The notes under the pieces were generated by a model. It searched no databases, had not been told where the DNA came from, and worked only from the letters and a program-made list of their open reading frames with translations. Made by a program: the position numbers and the translations under genes. A DNA stretch of 64,000 nucleotides from Rotaria sp. Silwood1 (lineage: Eukaryota > Rotifera > Eurotatoria > Philodinida > Philodinidae), in NCBI GenBank assembly GCA_905250075.1, contig CAJNOP010000015.1:3029340-3093339 (forward strand). The letters are read 5' to 3'. Position 1 is the stretch's first letter. Each line of letters starts with the position of its first letter. Below are positions 12,066 to 24,385 of the stretch, one piece after another.

Positions 12066-12896
12066 AAGTTTTACCGAAAGTTTTGAGACAAAATATTTAT
12101 TAATTTTTGCTTCTCTTGAGAGTATTTTCACAGAGTCAAAAGCTATGGATTAGAAATCGTGTCCGACGTGATCAAGTTTTCTTGTCATAGTTATTTATTC
12201 TAGTTTTATATCGCAAGTCGTAATCTCCTTCCTTGAACGATGATGATATTGTCCTGAAAATTCGATAAAGGCAACAACAAATAAAAATGACGAGATTATT
12301 AACCAACAAGAAGAAAACTATTTCTCCTGTAATATTTATGTTTGGTTGTATTGATTCAAAAAAAAAGCAAGAATAAATTATCGCAATCAGCTAAATATAT
12401 AAAATTATTTGTGTTATGAAAAACTTAATGGAGTTATCACAGACACAGGATATATGATTATTGTAGTATCCATGATTGTCTGTGGACAAGTTTCAGTCAC
12501 GACCACTAGTTAACATCAGAATATGTGTACTTTTCAAATATGAACTTAAAAACTCTAAGATTTTATTTTCGAAGGTATCAAAAAAAAAATATTCGAGTCA
12601 ATCGTTTTGTCAAATGAAGACTTCTTTACAAATGTACTAAGCTGTAGCTTTTACCTAAATGAAACTATACTGTAGATGAAAATGACCTTTATGAATAAAA
12701 ATTTATTCATTTTCTATTTCAAATTAAAAGAAAAGGATTCGATTTAGCTTGATTAGTAGCGATGTTATATGTATGTATTAAGTGATCATGACATTTGAAA
12801 TACAACCGGTATATATAGCCTTATGAATGAAAGACAAAAATAACACTACAATAAAAAAAAAGTGAATTAATTGAAAGAAAGGGGAGAAAAAACATC
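12066..12896. other. Intergenic, downstream side of the methyltransferase gene
   Basis: AT-rich sequence with no recognised gene. The last part lies immediately 3' of the minus-strand methyltransferase stop codon and probably contains its 3' UTR (AATAAA-type signals occur in inverse orientation), but I cannot fix an end. Confidence 0.35.
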
Positions 12897-13720
12897 TTAT
12901 TTGATCAATTTTCCTTTGACAGCATCTTTAACAAAAAAAAACGGAGAAGGCCAATCAGTATGTTTATATTTAACTTTTGAATAGACATTTTTCATAGCAT
13001 CGAAGTAATTTGTTATTGGTTTAAATTGACAACCATCACCAATAATAGCCCAAAATGGTTCAATCGTTTTTTGAAATCCATAAATAAATGGATTAGTTTT
13101 AGGATTAGCAACAACATGTTCAAAGAAAATAAAATGTCCACCTGGTTTTAAGATTCGATGTGCTTCAAGAAGAATTTTTTCTGGTAATGGATCTGGTACA
13201 CTACATAATACTAATGTCATAATAACTGTATCAATACTATTCGATTCAACTTCATGCATATCTGTTGCTGAATTATTCAAAAGACGAACTTTATATGGAA
13301 TGTCCCATTGTTTAATAAAATTATAAAAATATGGATGTATATGAATATTAGGTTCAATACCTATATATGATTTAATCCTTGTGTTATTATATAAACATGG
13401 AAAGTTTATTCCTGTACCAGCACCAATTTCTAATACATGACCTTTAACATTAGAATGTTTTAATAATTCATTACATCGTAGATTCATGATAGCAGAATTA
13501 TTAGGATCGGATAATTTATTTAAAAAACTAGCAAAGACTAAAAAAGAAATAATAATAATAATAATAATATGAAAATATATTTAAAATAAGAATTAATCAA
13601 ATATTTCAACGTACATTTTTGTCGATAAACATTATCAAGTTTTAAATATCCAAGACCAATTGCAATCAATGCTATTATAAAAGATAAAGTACCAAAAAGA
13701 AATCTAAGAATGCGACCCAT
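12897..13720 (-). CDS. METTL7-like (TMT1-type) membrane-anchored methyltransferase
   Basis: Two exons, 13720-13615 and 13537-12897, with a 77-bp GT/AG intron, encode 248 residues, close to human METTL7A (244). Residues about 4-25 form a hydrophobic N-terminal segment (FLFGTLSFIIALIAIGLGYL), as in METTL7 proteins, which sit in the ER or lipid-droplet membrane. The SAM-binding motif I is VLEIGAGTG at residues 70-78. Later come an acidic IGIEPN strand, MTLVLCSVPD (motif IV region) and RILKPGGHFIFFEH (post-motif). METTL7A/B proteins are known as S-adenosylmethionine-dependent thiol methyltransferases. That activity is inferred for this protein. Starting at the internal ATG would lose the membrane anchor; splicing restores it in frame. 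Neighbours are repeats and pseudogene, with no operon-like partner. Confidence 0.9.
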
Positions 13721-16700
13721 ATCTATAATAGAAGAAAAATAATTTTTTAAAATTACAAAATAATTTTGTCATATATATTATCGAAAAATCTATGCAAAAT
13801 GATAAAAATAGTATGATAGTATAGATATTCTATTTATCCATACAAAAATATCCAAGGACATTATTCTTTTTTAACCTATACCTTACATTCAATTACAAAT
13901 CAAATGCGTAAATATCTGATAATAGTTGAATCAATGTCGTTAAACCATTTCTACCAATCATAAAAATTGATAGTTGTTCGTTCTATCTTCATACTTTGTA
14001 CTACATAATATTTTTATAAATATAAGAATAAATAAACATAATGACTCATTTTCAAACGTGCAACATACGTGTGATAAGAATCAATGTCTAATTTATTTAT
14101 AGATGCAAACAATATGTGTAAAAATAAATGATAGAAAACTATTGCTTGGTTCAAAATAAAAGAGTAATTGCCGTTTTTCCTAAATTGTTAATGAGAACAA
14201 GAGAGAGATCTGCGATTTTCGGAAAAGCGAAAATTCGTCGAATGAAAATTAGTTGAAAAATTCATTATTAAAAAAACTAAAAGCTTCAACCAAGACGCCA
14301 TTACTAAAATTCAAAGCACTACAGTGGAACAAATGATTTGCTAATACATGCAAAATATGAACTCGAATTTCTTTTCACAAGTAAAATTGTAAGAATTACG
14401 GATTTTCATGAAATTACATCGAAGTTAATTCTGACAGAAATGTGGAATTAGAAAAAAGCATTTTGAGATTGTGATGTGGCTGGAAAGGTCGGTATAGTTC
14501 TGGGTATGGATTTGATCATTCGATGAGGTCCAAAAAGACTGACTCGCACATCCCACACCGATTATTTTTAATTTTTTTTCTCTTCCTTGAAGTCAATTGT
14601 TCTGGAGAAAAGTGAATGTCCACTTTACTTGTAAAGAGTATTGTCACAAGAATTTTAAGTACTGGTGACAGCATATGTATTAATACTTTTTATTTTTCAC
14701 ACTACTCTCGCTTTTGTTAAAAATCTTTTTTTTTTCTGTTTTATTATGAATTTTTCGACTATTTCTTGGGTCGATCGATTTTCGTTCAACGAGGGTATGG
14801 ATGTGAATCTGTGTCTATCACAGAGAAGGACCCTATCCACATCCTCAAGAATTTCAAATACTGTGGCGAAGCCATCAGCAAACATCAGGTTCATAAATGA
14901 TGTCCAAACAGTTTTGGCATTTTTTTTTAATAATGTTCATGAGACTTCGAACAATCAAGGTAGCAATTGGTTACACTATTAAATTTGAAATAAAAAGTTT
15001 TAAATAACAAAGTGGAGAAACTTAAAGTAAAAAAACGCATTATTTTAAGAACAACAAATTCGATAATAGCATTTTGCAAAAGCACTAACTTAGAAAGTTG
15101 AAGATATCAAACTAATCTTTTTTATTAATCACATATCTTATCAGTTCAATTCCATAGAATTCTGTTGATTTTTGTAGTAAATTTTCTTGAAACAGTGTAC
15201 CATTTTCATGGACTATTTTGAATTATTCGTAACCATGCCGAACTTTCAACTAATTTTGCTTATCTAATATGAAAATGTCTACATTATTCCTCATTAATTC
15301 TGGCACGAACATTACTTATATTCATCTATTCCATATTTTGATCAAAACGAATACTATTAACTTTCTCTGCGCTTCCGTGCTTTTTTTGATCTAGATACAC
15401 TTCTATGAATAATCATGTATTCTATCTTCGTATCACTCAATATATATGTAAAACTGTCTGAAGGATGCCCTGCTTCTTGTTTTTGTCCATTTGTGATTCT
15501 TGAAAAGGATACAGCGGGTTAGATTGAACTTTTCACGACACCTAGAGTACTTTGAGCTAGAAGACACATATCGAAGGAAAAATATCTTCAAGAGGGTTCT
15601 TCATAGGATAGCATATTAGTACACTATGACTCTAATTAAAGTTTGTTCGATCCATCTGAAATGCTCTTGGAAATACCTTGAACCATATCTTAGAAAAATT
15701 CCTGAGTGCTTTCGAAAAATCGGATTTTCCATTTTTTTTGAGGGAAATGCGAAAAGATTCGAAGCCAAGATGTGTTTAATTGTCTTTTAAACTCCTATAA
15801 ATTCAGATATGAAGGTCAAAAATAACAACAATTGATTTTAATCTCTGAAAGATATTTCCAAGCATCTGTGGTAAATATGTCAGCGCGATTCGAACAAGTT
15901 AGAGGAAGGTCATAACCAACTAGCATTGAGAAATCTGATGTCTTGTGTTACGCTAAATAAAAGAAAAGAATTTCAATATAATTAATATTTAAAAAAAAAA
16001 ATATTCGTCATAACGGATTTTCACAACAAAACTTTCTAAGTCACACTGTCTAAGTTTACCATAATGTTATAAGCTAACATATATTTGATAATAAGAATAA
16101 ATTTTGAAGTAATAAATACTGTACATGTGATAATGCAATACTTTCATTTTAATCTTGATGAATAATTCATGATATGCATTAACAATAAGATGATTGACAT
16201 TTTAGATTCATTTATACATAACTGTTTTCTTTACAAAAATTTATCAGACTCGAAGAAGAAAACATTCAAGATAGGAAGAGTTGCAATAATACATCTTTTT
16301 ACTGTTAGATTGATATTTAGACTTGATTATGTGGATGCTTCTCTTATCATCCAACAAAATCTCAAAACTATGATGAATAATAGTTTCTATTCAGTATTAT
16401 TCGCAACAATAGTAACTGGCTAATTTTCGGATGAATTAAAATTAGCAGACGAGAATCATCTATTTATTGGAAAATATAACAACAGTATTTGAATACAGGA
16501 CAGTTGTGATCCTCTTCCTCGTAGTTCATTTTATGTACTAATACTCGCTAACATTTATCCTAAATCGTTCATCAAATAGTGGCATCATGCTTGTCTTTAA
16601 GCAATTCATCTATGGACATTCTTCATTTTAGTTAATTTTGTCATTATAGAATTAATAAAAAAGATGAAATATAATCAACTTTTCGACAAATAAATGATTC

Positions 16701-17895
16701 TATAAGTGCAAACTTAAACAAGCTAACTATTGAGTTACATGTCTTACTTCTGTACTGGTATGAATCAAAGTAATTCAAGACAGATTCGATACATCTTACC
16801 TATTTTCTGTATAAAATTCTTCAAGTATTTGTTATCATAATACGAATATTATGATTACTACATATTATCACATGAATTTGTATCTATTTTGTCCCATAGA
16901 TACAGATTTTGTATTTTTGTTGCAGAACACTTTGACTTTTTATTCAATAGATATTGGCAGTGCATAGCTAGTTATTGATCAGATTATTATTACATATTTA
17001 TTTTCTCTTTTGAAAAAGTTTTAATATCAGTGAATGATTGACAAAGTTATAAGAAAAATCGATACTTCAATATCTACAATACTCCATATGAGTTCTCCCA
17101 AAATCAGTATTCGCATTTGAGAACTATTGATAAACCAGTGGACGATCTTCTTAAGAAAAACTCGACAATAGTACTACAGGAAAGTATCATGCCTATGAAA
17201 GATAGTCTGACTGAGAAACACGCATGATAGCGAGGGGTCATTCTAAACTTTGTTGACTTTGTATGCCTTCTGGCAAGAAGCATTATATCAATTCAAGTTT
17301 ATTTTAACTTTGGCTGCATTATATGAGATTTGTAGCCGCTGAAAACTTCAGAATTTACTTGAGAGCTTGTCCTCAGATATTTTTAATCGAGAGAAGATAT
17401 CTTCAAATTTCAGCTTCTCAGATTTCTGTATAGAATGTATAACATCTAACAGTGATCCAGTATTCTTAGCGCTGTCTCATGAGTAGTTGAGAAAAAAATG
17501 GATAGTAAAGTAGCGAAGAAAACAAGTGAAAAACGAGATAGCGTATTCTCTCCGAAAATTTAACAATGCCTGCTTTTTGTTAACTCTCAGCTGACTAACA
17601 TAAGTGTTTGCTTCGTCTACCAGTTTGCAGATCTAGGTTTGTCAACACACTCTTTCAAATATATTTAGATAAGATAGAGTTTGAGATCAAGCTAGAGTAG
17701 TCGATTCTGTGGAATAGTGCTCGATGAGTTCATAGACGATATGGGAAAGGTAGCTTTACGTGAGAAAGATGTCGTGCGCAAACAACAATTATCGATGTTT
17801 TTCGGACGAGTTATAGGTGATGTGGTAAATATTTGTGAAGTGTTGCAATACTAATGATTTGCACAAAACTTCTCTTTTCTAACACAGATATATTG
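13721..17895. other. 4.2-kb gene-less stretch
   Basis: AT-rich intergenic sequence between two minus-strand genes. The part next to 13721 should hold the promoter and 5' UTR of the methyltransferase gene, but no element can be named. Open frames at 14665-14982, 14697-14894 and 16169-16423 show no domain or composition supporting a protein. A small perfect palindrome lies near 16838-16857. Nothing else recognised. Confidence 0.45.
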
Positions 17896-19356
17896 TTATA
17901 CTGTCAAATTTTCTATTGCGTCCTTGACTTTTTTAGCGAATCGGCCTCGAAAGCTCTTGTCTGTCACATATTGATCATTACCACAACCTGGCATACTTCG
18001 GAGTCGATTCATCGATGCATAATGAGCCAAAAGTATGTGATTTTGTGAGGGCTCTTCCTTTGAAAGACCGACGATTTGGTGATGAATAGATAAATACTGA
18101 ACAAAACGTGGTCGATAAAGGTATTTTTCGCGTCCTTTTTTATAACGATCACGTGTGCGAAGAATAAATCGATCGATAACTAAACGATTTGTGTCATTCT
18201 CTTCGCGTGTGTACCTATCAGCTTCTTTTGTGCAGAAGAATTGACTCCATAAATTGATAGATCCGATGATACGTCGACGAAAGTTGTCATGCAAATAGTC
18301 AAGCACAGTTTGATATGGATCAAGAGGCACAATGTACTCATCGAGATAAAACATACCTAACCATTCTGATTGATCACCATAACGAATCAGGCAATCATGC
18401 AAAGCTTCAGTCTGAAAGTATCGTGCCGACAAAATGTCAGTCAGACCAAGAGATGAGAAATTCCATTGAACAACATCAACTAGATTCGAATATTTTCGAT
18501 TGATAGTATTGACAACAGATGACAAGCGTTGATGGTTATCAGTTGTATTGTAAACAACGAACTTTCGAAAACCGACCAGTCGATGGAATTCTATCCATTG
18601 AGTTAAATATTCAGCTCCATTGTGTAGTGGTGAAGTACATAATGTTAACAATTCCTGACTAGAATTGGGTGGGATTAAAGAAAGTATTGGAACAGTGATA
18701 AATGCTTTCAGAATGGGTACATTTCGATCTTTGTCTGTTGTCGAAGCAAGATACACTCGTAATGTTCGATTGTATCGCCATAATTGGTCACTAGCAAAGG
18801 GACTGAGTGAACAATCAAGGAGAGATACACGATCGTTGCCATAGCTTGAATCGTAACTGTATGCGGATGTCACCGATCCATCATCAAAAACACACCACAA
18901 GCTCAACAAATTAGAAGAAAGCGGTTGTATTGAATTCTCTTTTGGTAAGACACGTTTCACATCGGTAGGATAGACCATTATAAAAGTCACACTTACGCCA
19001 TAGCGCACACGACTTGCGCCAGCACTTAGTACAAGTAAATGTCCATCAGCAGATAAACATGGCACTGTAGGTACGTTGTCCTCAGCAGTTTCAGGCCAGG
19101 CAGCAACGATAGTAGCCATGTCTCGAAGACGAACCTGCTCATCATATGTATGTCCAACCAATTTCCAACCATAATCCTGAGTAGATGTATCTGTCTTCTG
19201 ACCGGCATATGAAGATATTGTTTGTGTTTGGTCGTTAGAAATAGATGTTACTGCAGTAAAGCGTTTGTTCGTGTAAGAACATAGTAGTAGGAATATAAAT
19301 GATACGAGCGCTGAAATTGATACACGGAACATGAACGATGCATTTATCTTAGCCAT
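17896..19356 (-). CDS. Glycosyltransferase family 92 (DUF23) type II membrane protein
   Basis: Single-exon gene of 486 residues. The open frame extends upstream to 19455, but the first in-frame ATG is at 19356, which puts a membrane anchor right at the start (residues about 8-27, ISALVSFIFLLLCSY). The GT92 domain occupies the C-terminal half. LLTLCTSPLHNGAEYLTQW (236-254) begins the domain, FHRLVGFRKFVVYN follows, and MFYLDEY (335-341) supplies the acidic D-x-E-like metal/nucleotide-sugar motif. GT92 enzymes include the C. elegans galactosyltransferase GALT-1, which adds galactose to core fucose; donor and acceptor here are unknown. Likely Golgi-lumenal. No intron, unlike CtBP or the cyclic-nucleotide gene. 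A palindromic repeat begins about 100 bp upstream of the start. Confidence 0.88.
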   Translation of the reverse strand: MAKINASFMFRVSISALVSFIFLLLCSYTNKRFTAVTSISNDQTQTISSYAGQKTDTSTQDYGWKLVGHTYDEQVRLRDMATIVAAWPETAEDNVPTVPCLSADGHLLVLSAGASRVRYGVSVTFIMVYPTDVKRVLPKENSIQPLSSNLLSLWCVFDDGSVTSAYSYDSSYGNDRVSLLDCSLSPFASDQLWRYNRTLRVYLASTTDKDRNVPILKAFITVPILSLIPPNSSQELLTLCTSPLHNGAEYLTQWIEFHRLVGFRKFVVYNTTDNHQRLSSVVNTINRKYSNLVDVVQWNFSSLGLTDILSARYFQTEALHDCLIRYGDQSEWLGMFYLDEYIVPLDPYQTVLDYLHDNFRRRIIGSINLWSQFFCTKEADRYTREENDTNRLVIDRFILRTRDRYKKGREKYLYRPRFVQYLSIHHQIVGLSKEEPSQNHILLAHYASMNRLRSMPGCGNDQYVTDKSFRGRFAKKVKDAIENLTV

Positions 19357-19459
19357 AAAAATAATCTTAAGATAGATATAAAGAGGACACTGGCAAAACA
19401 GGTTGAAAAGATCGCACCATGAATAGTGGCATACATTTTTATGGTCATCTGTCAAATAC

Positions 19460-20110
19460 TAGGGCGCGTATGAGCATTTGGAACGAAATGCAAACAAAGA
19501 TGTAATAGTATAAGCATGTAGAACTCAGTAAGTTACACTCACGAACATCTACGGACATAATTTTAAAATAACTTTTTGAAGAAGCATCTTCTACTTCGAT
19601 TGATATTTGACCTACGGATACTCTAGATTATGTGCGAAGGTCCATGAGAACCGATTAGACACTAACGAAAACTTACGCAAGGCTTGACTTTGATGTTGTT
19701 TTAGGCATAGGATGTTAACTAATCTAAGAATTCCTGAAACAAAACGTATTGAAAAACTCGACTTTTTCAGCTGGTAATACGTGAACGCCAGTCTCATCCA
19801 TCAACACCTGAAAAAAGTCGAAGTTTTCAAGATATTTTCTTTCAGGAACTCTTAGTATAGCTAACATTCTGAGTCTGAAAATAAGATTAAAGAAAAGACT
19901 TTCGTATGTTTTCGTTCGTGTCTAATTGTTCTTTGTGAGCCTTTGCATATGGTTTTGGATTTTCATAGGTCAATCTTTAGTCGAAGTATATAGGGTTTCT
20001 CAAAAAGTTATTCAAATATGGTATTTGTAGATGTTCGTAAGTATAGTTGGACGAACTCTACCTGTTTTTATTACTAGATCTTTGTTTCTCTTTCCTTTCA
20101 GGTGTTCATG
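19460..20110. repeat. Imperfect palindrome of 0.5-0.65 kb abutting the GT92 promoter side
   Basis: ACGAACATCTAC at 19541-19552 is matched by its inverse near 20028-20039. Going inward, AATAACTTTTTGA, GACACTAACGAAAAC-type and TCGACTTTTTCAG segments on the left all have inverted counterparts on the right, with the centre about 19795. Outward, weaker similarity reaches about 19460 and 20110, so the left arm comes close to the GT92 start codon. The frames 19612-19797 and 20102-20347 are by-products. Confidence 0.8.
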
Positions 20111-21214
20111 GGTGTTCGCAAGTTTCCTAAGTGTCATTCTGTTTTTGCTAATGTTCCATTTAGAATTCCGAGTTTACACTTGAATTTTTTCCAGAAATTC
20201 TTTGATGAAAAGGACGAAGGCCGTTTTGTCTCTAAATTGGTTCCATTTCAAAACCACTTAGGAAGTAACTTTTTCGATATTATACATACTCTTCTTTTCA
20301 ACGACATACTAGTCTGTACCCATAGAATAACTTTTTTGGACTCTTAAATAGTGAAAACTAATTAACATTCGCACAGTAGAATTCTTAAGAAGCAACATTC
20401 TATGGGTTCTGTGATTCAGAGCAAACTTCAATGTCAAAGAAGAATTTCAGTACGGTAGATCGAACTCGTCGAAAACTACAAAATAGTAAAATAATACATG
20501 AGGAAATATGCTGTTCTTGATATTTTCTACAGACTATAATGCCAAAATATTATGACGTATGCATAAATATGAGCAATGCGTTCCTATAATGTCTACCGTA
20601 GTACATAGAATGAGTCATTCTTTCAGATCGATAGGACTTGTCATGAGATACGAGGCGGAGAAAAATTTATAGAAAATATATATTGTCCTCCTTCTTGTTC
20701 AAAGACCACTGTGTCGACATTCTATGACAATTAGATTCGTAGAACATCTTTGTCCATATGATGTCGTACATGTCGAATGAAAACATAGTCAGCTTTTTAT
20801 TATGAGAACCAGGCGAGTGATGAATGGAATATACAAAACGAATGGCAAAAAGATCAAGCTTGATTCTTTAGAATTTGGGTCATTTTTACCGTAGAGAATC
20901 ATCATACGTGTGTTGGTCGAATCCGTTTCATCTGCCTGGATAGCAGAGTGTATGGTTCAAGTCTCATGGAGTTCATTTTTTTCTTTGTTCTGTCACATTA
21001 TATCAGTGACTTTGATTCTCCTATAGCTCTATACATCTAGAAGCTAATACTGGTTCCTACTTTTTATGACTTACATAATAAAGCAAATAGGTAAAAAGTG
21101 AACAATATCATTTTTGGGCGATGAAGAAATATGATTAATCCGAGAGCGAACTACTCAGTCAAACAAACAACGAAACAAATGCGTTAAAACGCATCGAACT
21201 TTTAACGAAAATGA
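20111..21214. other. Unassigned spacer between palindromes
   Basis: No gene or repeat recognised. A tRNA B-box-like GGTTCAAGTC occurs near 20953, but no cloverleaf can be folded around it. Confidence 0.35.
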
Positions 21215-21605
21215 AATCGTAAAAAGCGTACATTTTTACTCCTTCAATTTCTAAACTGAGTAAATTGTTGAAGAAAATAGCCATATTCATAAACTTAGTG
21301 TGCTTGGAAAACAGCTCATATGAGCTCTTAATTATTACAGTCTTGTCATTGTCTTGTAACAATGACTCATTAATTTAATTTCGCACTATGCGAGTCTCTA
21401 TTACACGGTAGAGATTTTCACAGACCAAAATAAAATTATTAAGTCATTGTTACAAGGTAATGACAAGAATGTAATAACTAGGAACTCATATGAGCTATTT
21501 TTCGAGCAAATTAAGTCTACAAATAGGGCTATTTTCTCTAACAATTTACTCAGTTTACAAATCAAACGTCTAGTAACATGTGAAACTGTACGCTAAAAAC
21601 TATTC
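21215..21605. repeat. Imperfect palindrome of about 0.39 kb
   Basis: Arms 21215-21370 and 21440-21605 are inverted copies. AAACTGAGTAAATTGTTG (21253-21270) is inverted near 21542-21557, CAGCTCATATGAGCT has its counterpart near 21485, and TTGTAACAATGAC (21354-21366) is inverted near 21443. The spacer is about 70 bp. No coding content; the frame 21159-21362 minus is incidental. Confidence 0.8.
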
Positions 21606-21914
21606 TAACTGCAAGAATCTCATCTAACCATCGGATTTTAGGTGAAAACAACATATATATAAAAGAAATGTTCCATAAGTTTCGGGTCCGTTTTATCTTT
21701 GTTTATTTTTCGAATATTGCAAGCTGAGTAATAATTAAGGATACATTTTGAAGATTACATCTGAGCAAATATTTAAGTTTTAGTCGCTAGTGGACTATTA
21801 TCAGTACAAACAGTGCAGTTTTGGAAAACATTTATTAAAAATTTAAATAGTCTTAGCAGATGTATTCTATATAGTCGAATGCTAAACTAGATTTGGAAGT
21901 CGGTTTTTAAATAC

Positions 21915-22489
21915 CGGGTGACCAATAATGAATGGCCGCACTTTGCATCTCAATACTTTCATCTCTAATTAAGTATTTATCAAAAAACAAAATATACCGC
22001 AAGATGCAACGTGAAAAGTTCTATAATTTACACCAGACCACTTTCCTATAGTTGCACTTTTTTAGTTTAAAAGTCGGCAAAACTCGGAGCGATCAAATTT
22101 CGACCATGCGAAAACGATATCTTTTTGTAGAAGATGGATTCGTGTCTTTCTTATTTAATCTTTTTATCACCTGATTTCTTTTTTTTTTAAAACACAATAT
22201 ACCACTAGATACAGCGAGAAAAGCTCTACAGTTTATACAGTAAAGCTTATTGTAATTGTTTTCAAAAAAAGTAAAATTCTCTACTATCAATTTTCGGATG
22301 GTGAAAATTTGATCGCTCCGAATTTTGCCGATTTTGAAAGTAAAAAAGTGCACTTGTAGGAAAAGCGGTCTTATGTAAATTGTAGAACTTTTCACGCTAC
22401 ATCATGTGGTATATATTGTGTTTTGATAATACTTGTTTAGAGATGAAAATATGAGATGTAAAGTGAGGCCATTTATTATTGGTCACCCG
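21915..22489. mobile_element. Foldback/MITE-like element with long terminal inverted repeats
   Basis: The ends are CGGGTGACCAATAAT (left) and its inverse ATTATTGGTCACCCG (right), flanked by ATAC on both sides (21911-21914 and 22490-22493), a possible 4-bp target duplication. Terminal inverted similarity runs about 190 bp inward on each side to GGAGCGATCAAATTT. The middle contains a third, partial and diverged copy of the same arm (about 22190-22300, in the left-arm orientation), so the element seems to have duplicated part of itself. The frame at 22093-22395 minus is incidental. Confidence 0.75.
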
Positions 22490-22724
22490 ATACTTTAGAA
22501 AACAAATATAATATAAAAACGTTAAAAAAAATGTAATGAAATCATTTTAAGACTAGCAGGAACCCGTGTATACTTCACGGCTACTTTTTTTTCATTTAAC
22601 GTATGATCTAAAACCTTCCACCTTTCACATAATAAGAGTCATACAGACACTCGATATTATGTATTTAGATATCCCTACGATGTCGTATTCTTATTTCATT
22701 AATAACTTTGTAGCCCGTGTAGCC

Positions 22725-22845
22725 CTTCGACCTTATAGCCATACGTCGCTTGTATCTCTTGTATCCTTAGCCCTTTATAGCCTTACCTCATTACAGCCTT
22801 ATCTTCTTACAGCTTTATCTTCTTATAGCCTTATGTCTTTGTACT
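22725..22845. repeat. Degenerate short tandem repeat (TTATAGCCTTA-like)
   Basis: A run of imperfect units of about 14-15 bp built on TTATAGCC / TTACAGCC, giving an artificial Leu/Ser/Tyr-rich open frame at 22566-22895. Minisatellite-like; no protein inferred. Confidence 0.6.
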
Positions 22846-23064
22846 CAGCTAGACAAATCAATAACAAAGAAACCGTAAAAACAGGTCAAAAATAAACTCG
22901 TTCCAAATTGTAAAAACCGCATATATTAACTCGTTGCGTACGCATTATAATTCTGAAAAAAGTTTTTACGGTGTCAGATAGTTTAACGCGCTAAAGTGTG
23001 TGACTTTTACGAATTTTTTTTGGTTTCATATATTAAACATCTTTTTACATGTGTCATTTTTGGA

Positions 23065-23283
23065 TCAAGTGATATAAAGAGACAACTCAATATTTTATGA
23101 TTGTTTGAGATGCAGTCATGACTATATTTTCTAACTATTTTCACTTTATTCCAACCGAACACCGGGTAAATGAAATCGATTTTGGGTGGGTATGGAGTTA
23201 AAATAGTTAGAAGATATAATCTTAACTAGCTCTCACGTAATCATGAAATATTGAATTGTCTCTTTAACTTATGGAGTTCACTT
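23065..23283. repeat. Imperfect palindrome of about 0.2 kb
   Basis: AAAGAGACAACTCAATATTT (23076-23095) pairs with the inverse of the sequence ending near 23265, and TTCTAACTATTTT on the left with AAAATAGTTAGAA on the right. The centre is about 23170. Same style as its neighbours. Confidence 0.75.
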
Positions 23284-23941
23284 ATTTTATTATAACAGGA
23301 AGTAATTATGTCTCGGTAACTAATTGACATATGCGTCAGTTCCATAACATACCTTTGCATTCTTAGTTGATGACACTAGATCGATTGCTCTTATGACTGA
23401 ATTGTCAAAGACGAAGTAAAGGAAAGACAAAGAGCATAAAGTCAACTAAAGTGTCGAACTCATTTCTTGTTCTTTACGCGAGAATATTTCTCGAGTGGTT
23501 ATACTCATCTCATCTTGACTTACAAAAGAAGAAAATTTATTTGCATCAGAAGGATATTTCTGCGCGATAATCTATGTAGTAGATTATAAATCAAGGAATA
23601 ATATCTTGAACACACTCGTTTGAAAGAAATATAAATGTCAGAATGAAAAAAATCTACAAAAAGAACTAACCACCAAAAAGAATGAATTTGAATGAAAAAG
23701 ACTTCAAGCAAACAAGCATTCGATCTTTTATGCTCATTTGATCTTTTAGAAAGTGTATAGAAGAATTTGATATTTAGTCTGTTCTGTTTGTATAGAGTTG
23801 CATCAAAAATTTTTATGCCAAAAAACGGCCAATATTTTCCGCTAGAATTGACAGAACTATATGCTGTCCAAACACGCACATTATTTACCTAACAGGTTTC
23901 GCTTTTCTATTTTGCTTTAGTTACATATAGATGTATTTTAG

Positions 23942-24385
23942 CCAATATATTCTAAGGTTAAATTTTCACAAAATCACATTAAACTTTCGATTGTATAGAA
24001 ATAATGTTCAGAATTCTAAGTTTTCACGATAAATATTAGAAAATAATATAAGTGTTACTTGTAACAATATTGTTCAGAATTTCTGCAAAGGATATTCTTA
24101 ATTGTAGAGTACTTTAAATTTTCTATGTGTACACCACTCGTCAACAGACCAAAAATAGTTTTCATAATATTCAAAAACTTAATCGAAGAAAAGGACTTCG
24201 TAGAAAATTTCAAATATTCCACAATTAAAAATATACTTTGCAGAAATTCTGAGCAATAACATTCCAAATAACAGTTGTATTATTTTCTTATATTTAGGAT
24301 GGAAACTTAGAATATTAAATATTATTTCTATACAATCGACAGCGTAATGTGATTTCATGAAAACTTGACCTTATAATATACTGGT
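23942..24385. repeat. Imperfect palindrome of about 0.44 kb
   Basis: The outer ends CCAATATATTCTAAGG (left) and CCTTATAATATACTGG (right) are inverse with a few mismatches. Inward, CGATTGTATAGAAATAAT, CAGAATTTCTGCAAAG and GAAAATTT-type blocks are all mirrored, with the centre about 24163. There is almost no unique loop. No coding content. Confidence 0.82.

Noticed and set aside
14665..14982. 105-codon plus-strand and 65-codon minus-strand frames
   Set aside because: No motif, no splice signals, and the same interval is open on both strands; likely chance.
19357..19455. N-terminal extension of the GT92 reading frame
   Set aside because: The frame opens at a TTG and has no in-frame ATG before 19356; starting at 19356 puts the membrane anchor at the N-terminus as expected.
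22566..22895. 109-codon Leu/Ser/Tyr-rich frame
   Set aside because: Made by a degenerate TTATAGCC tandem repeat; not protein-like otherwise.
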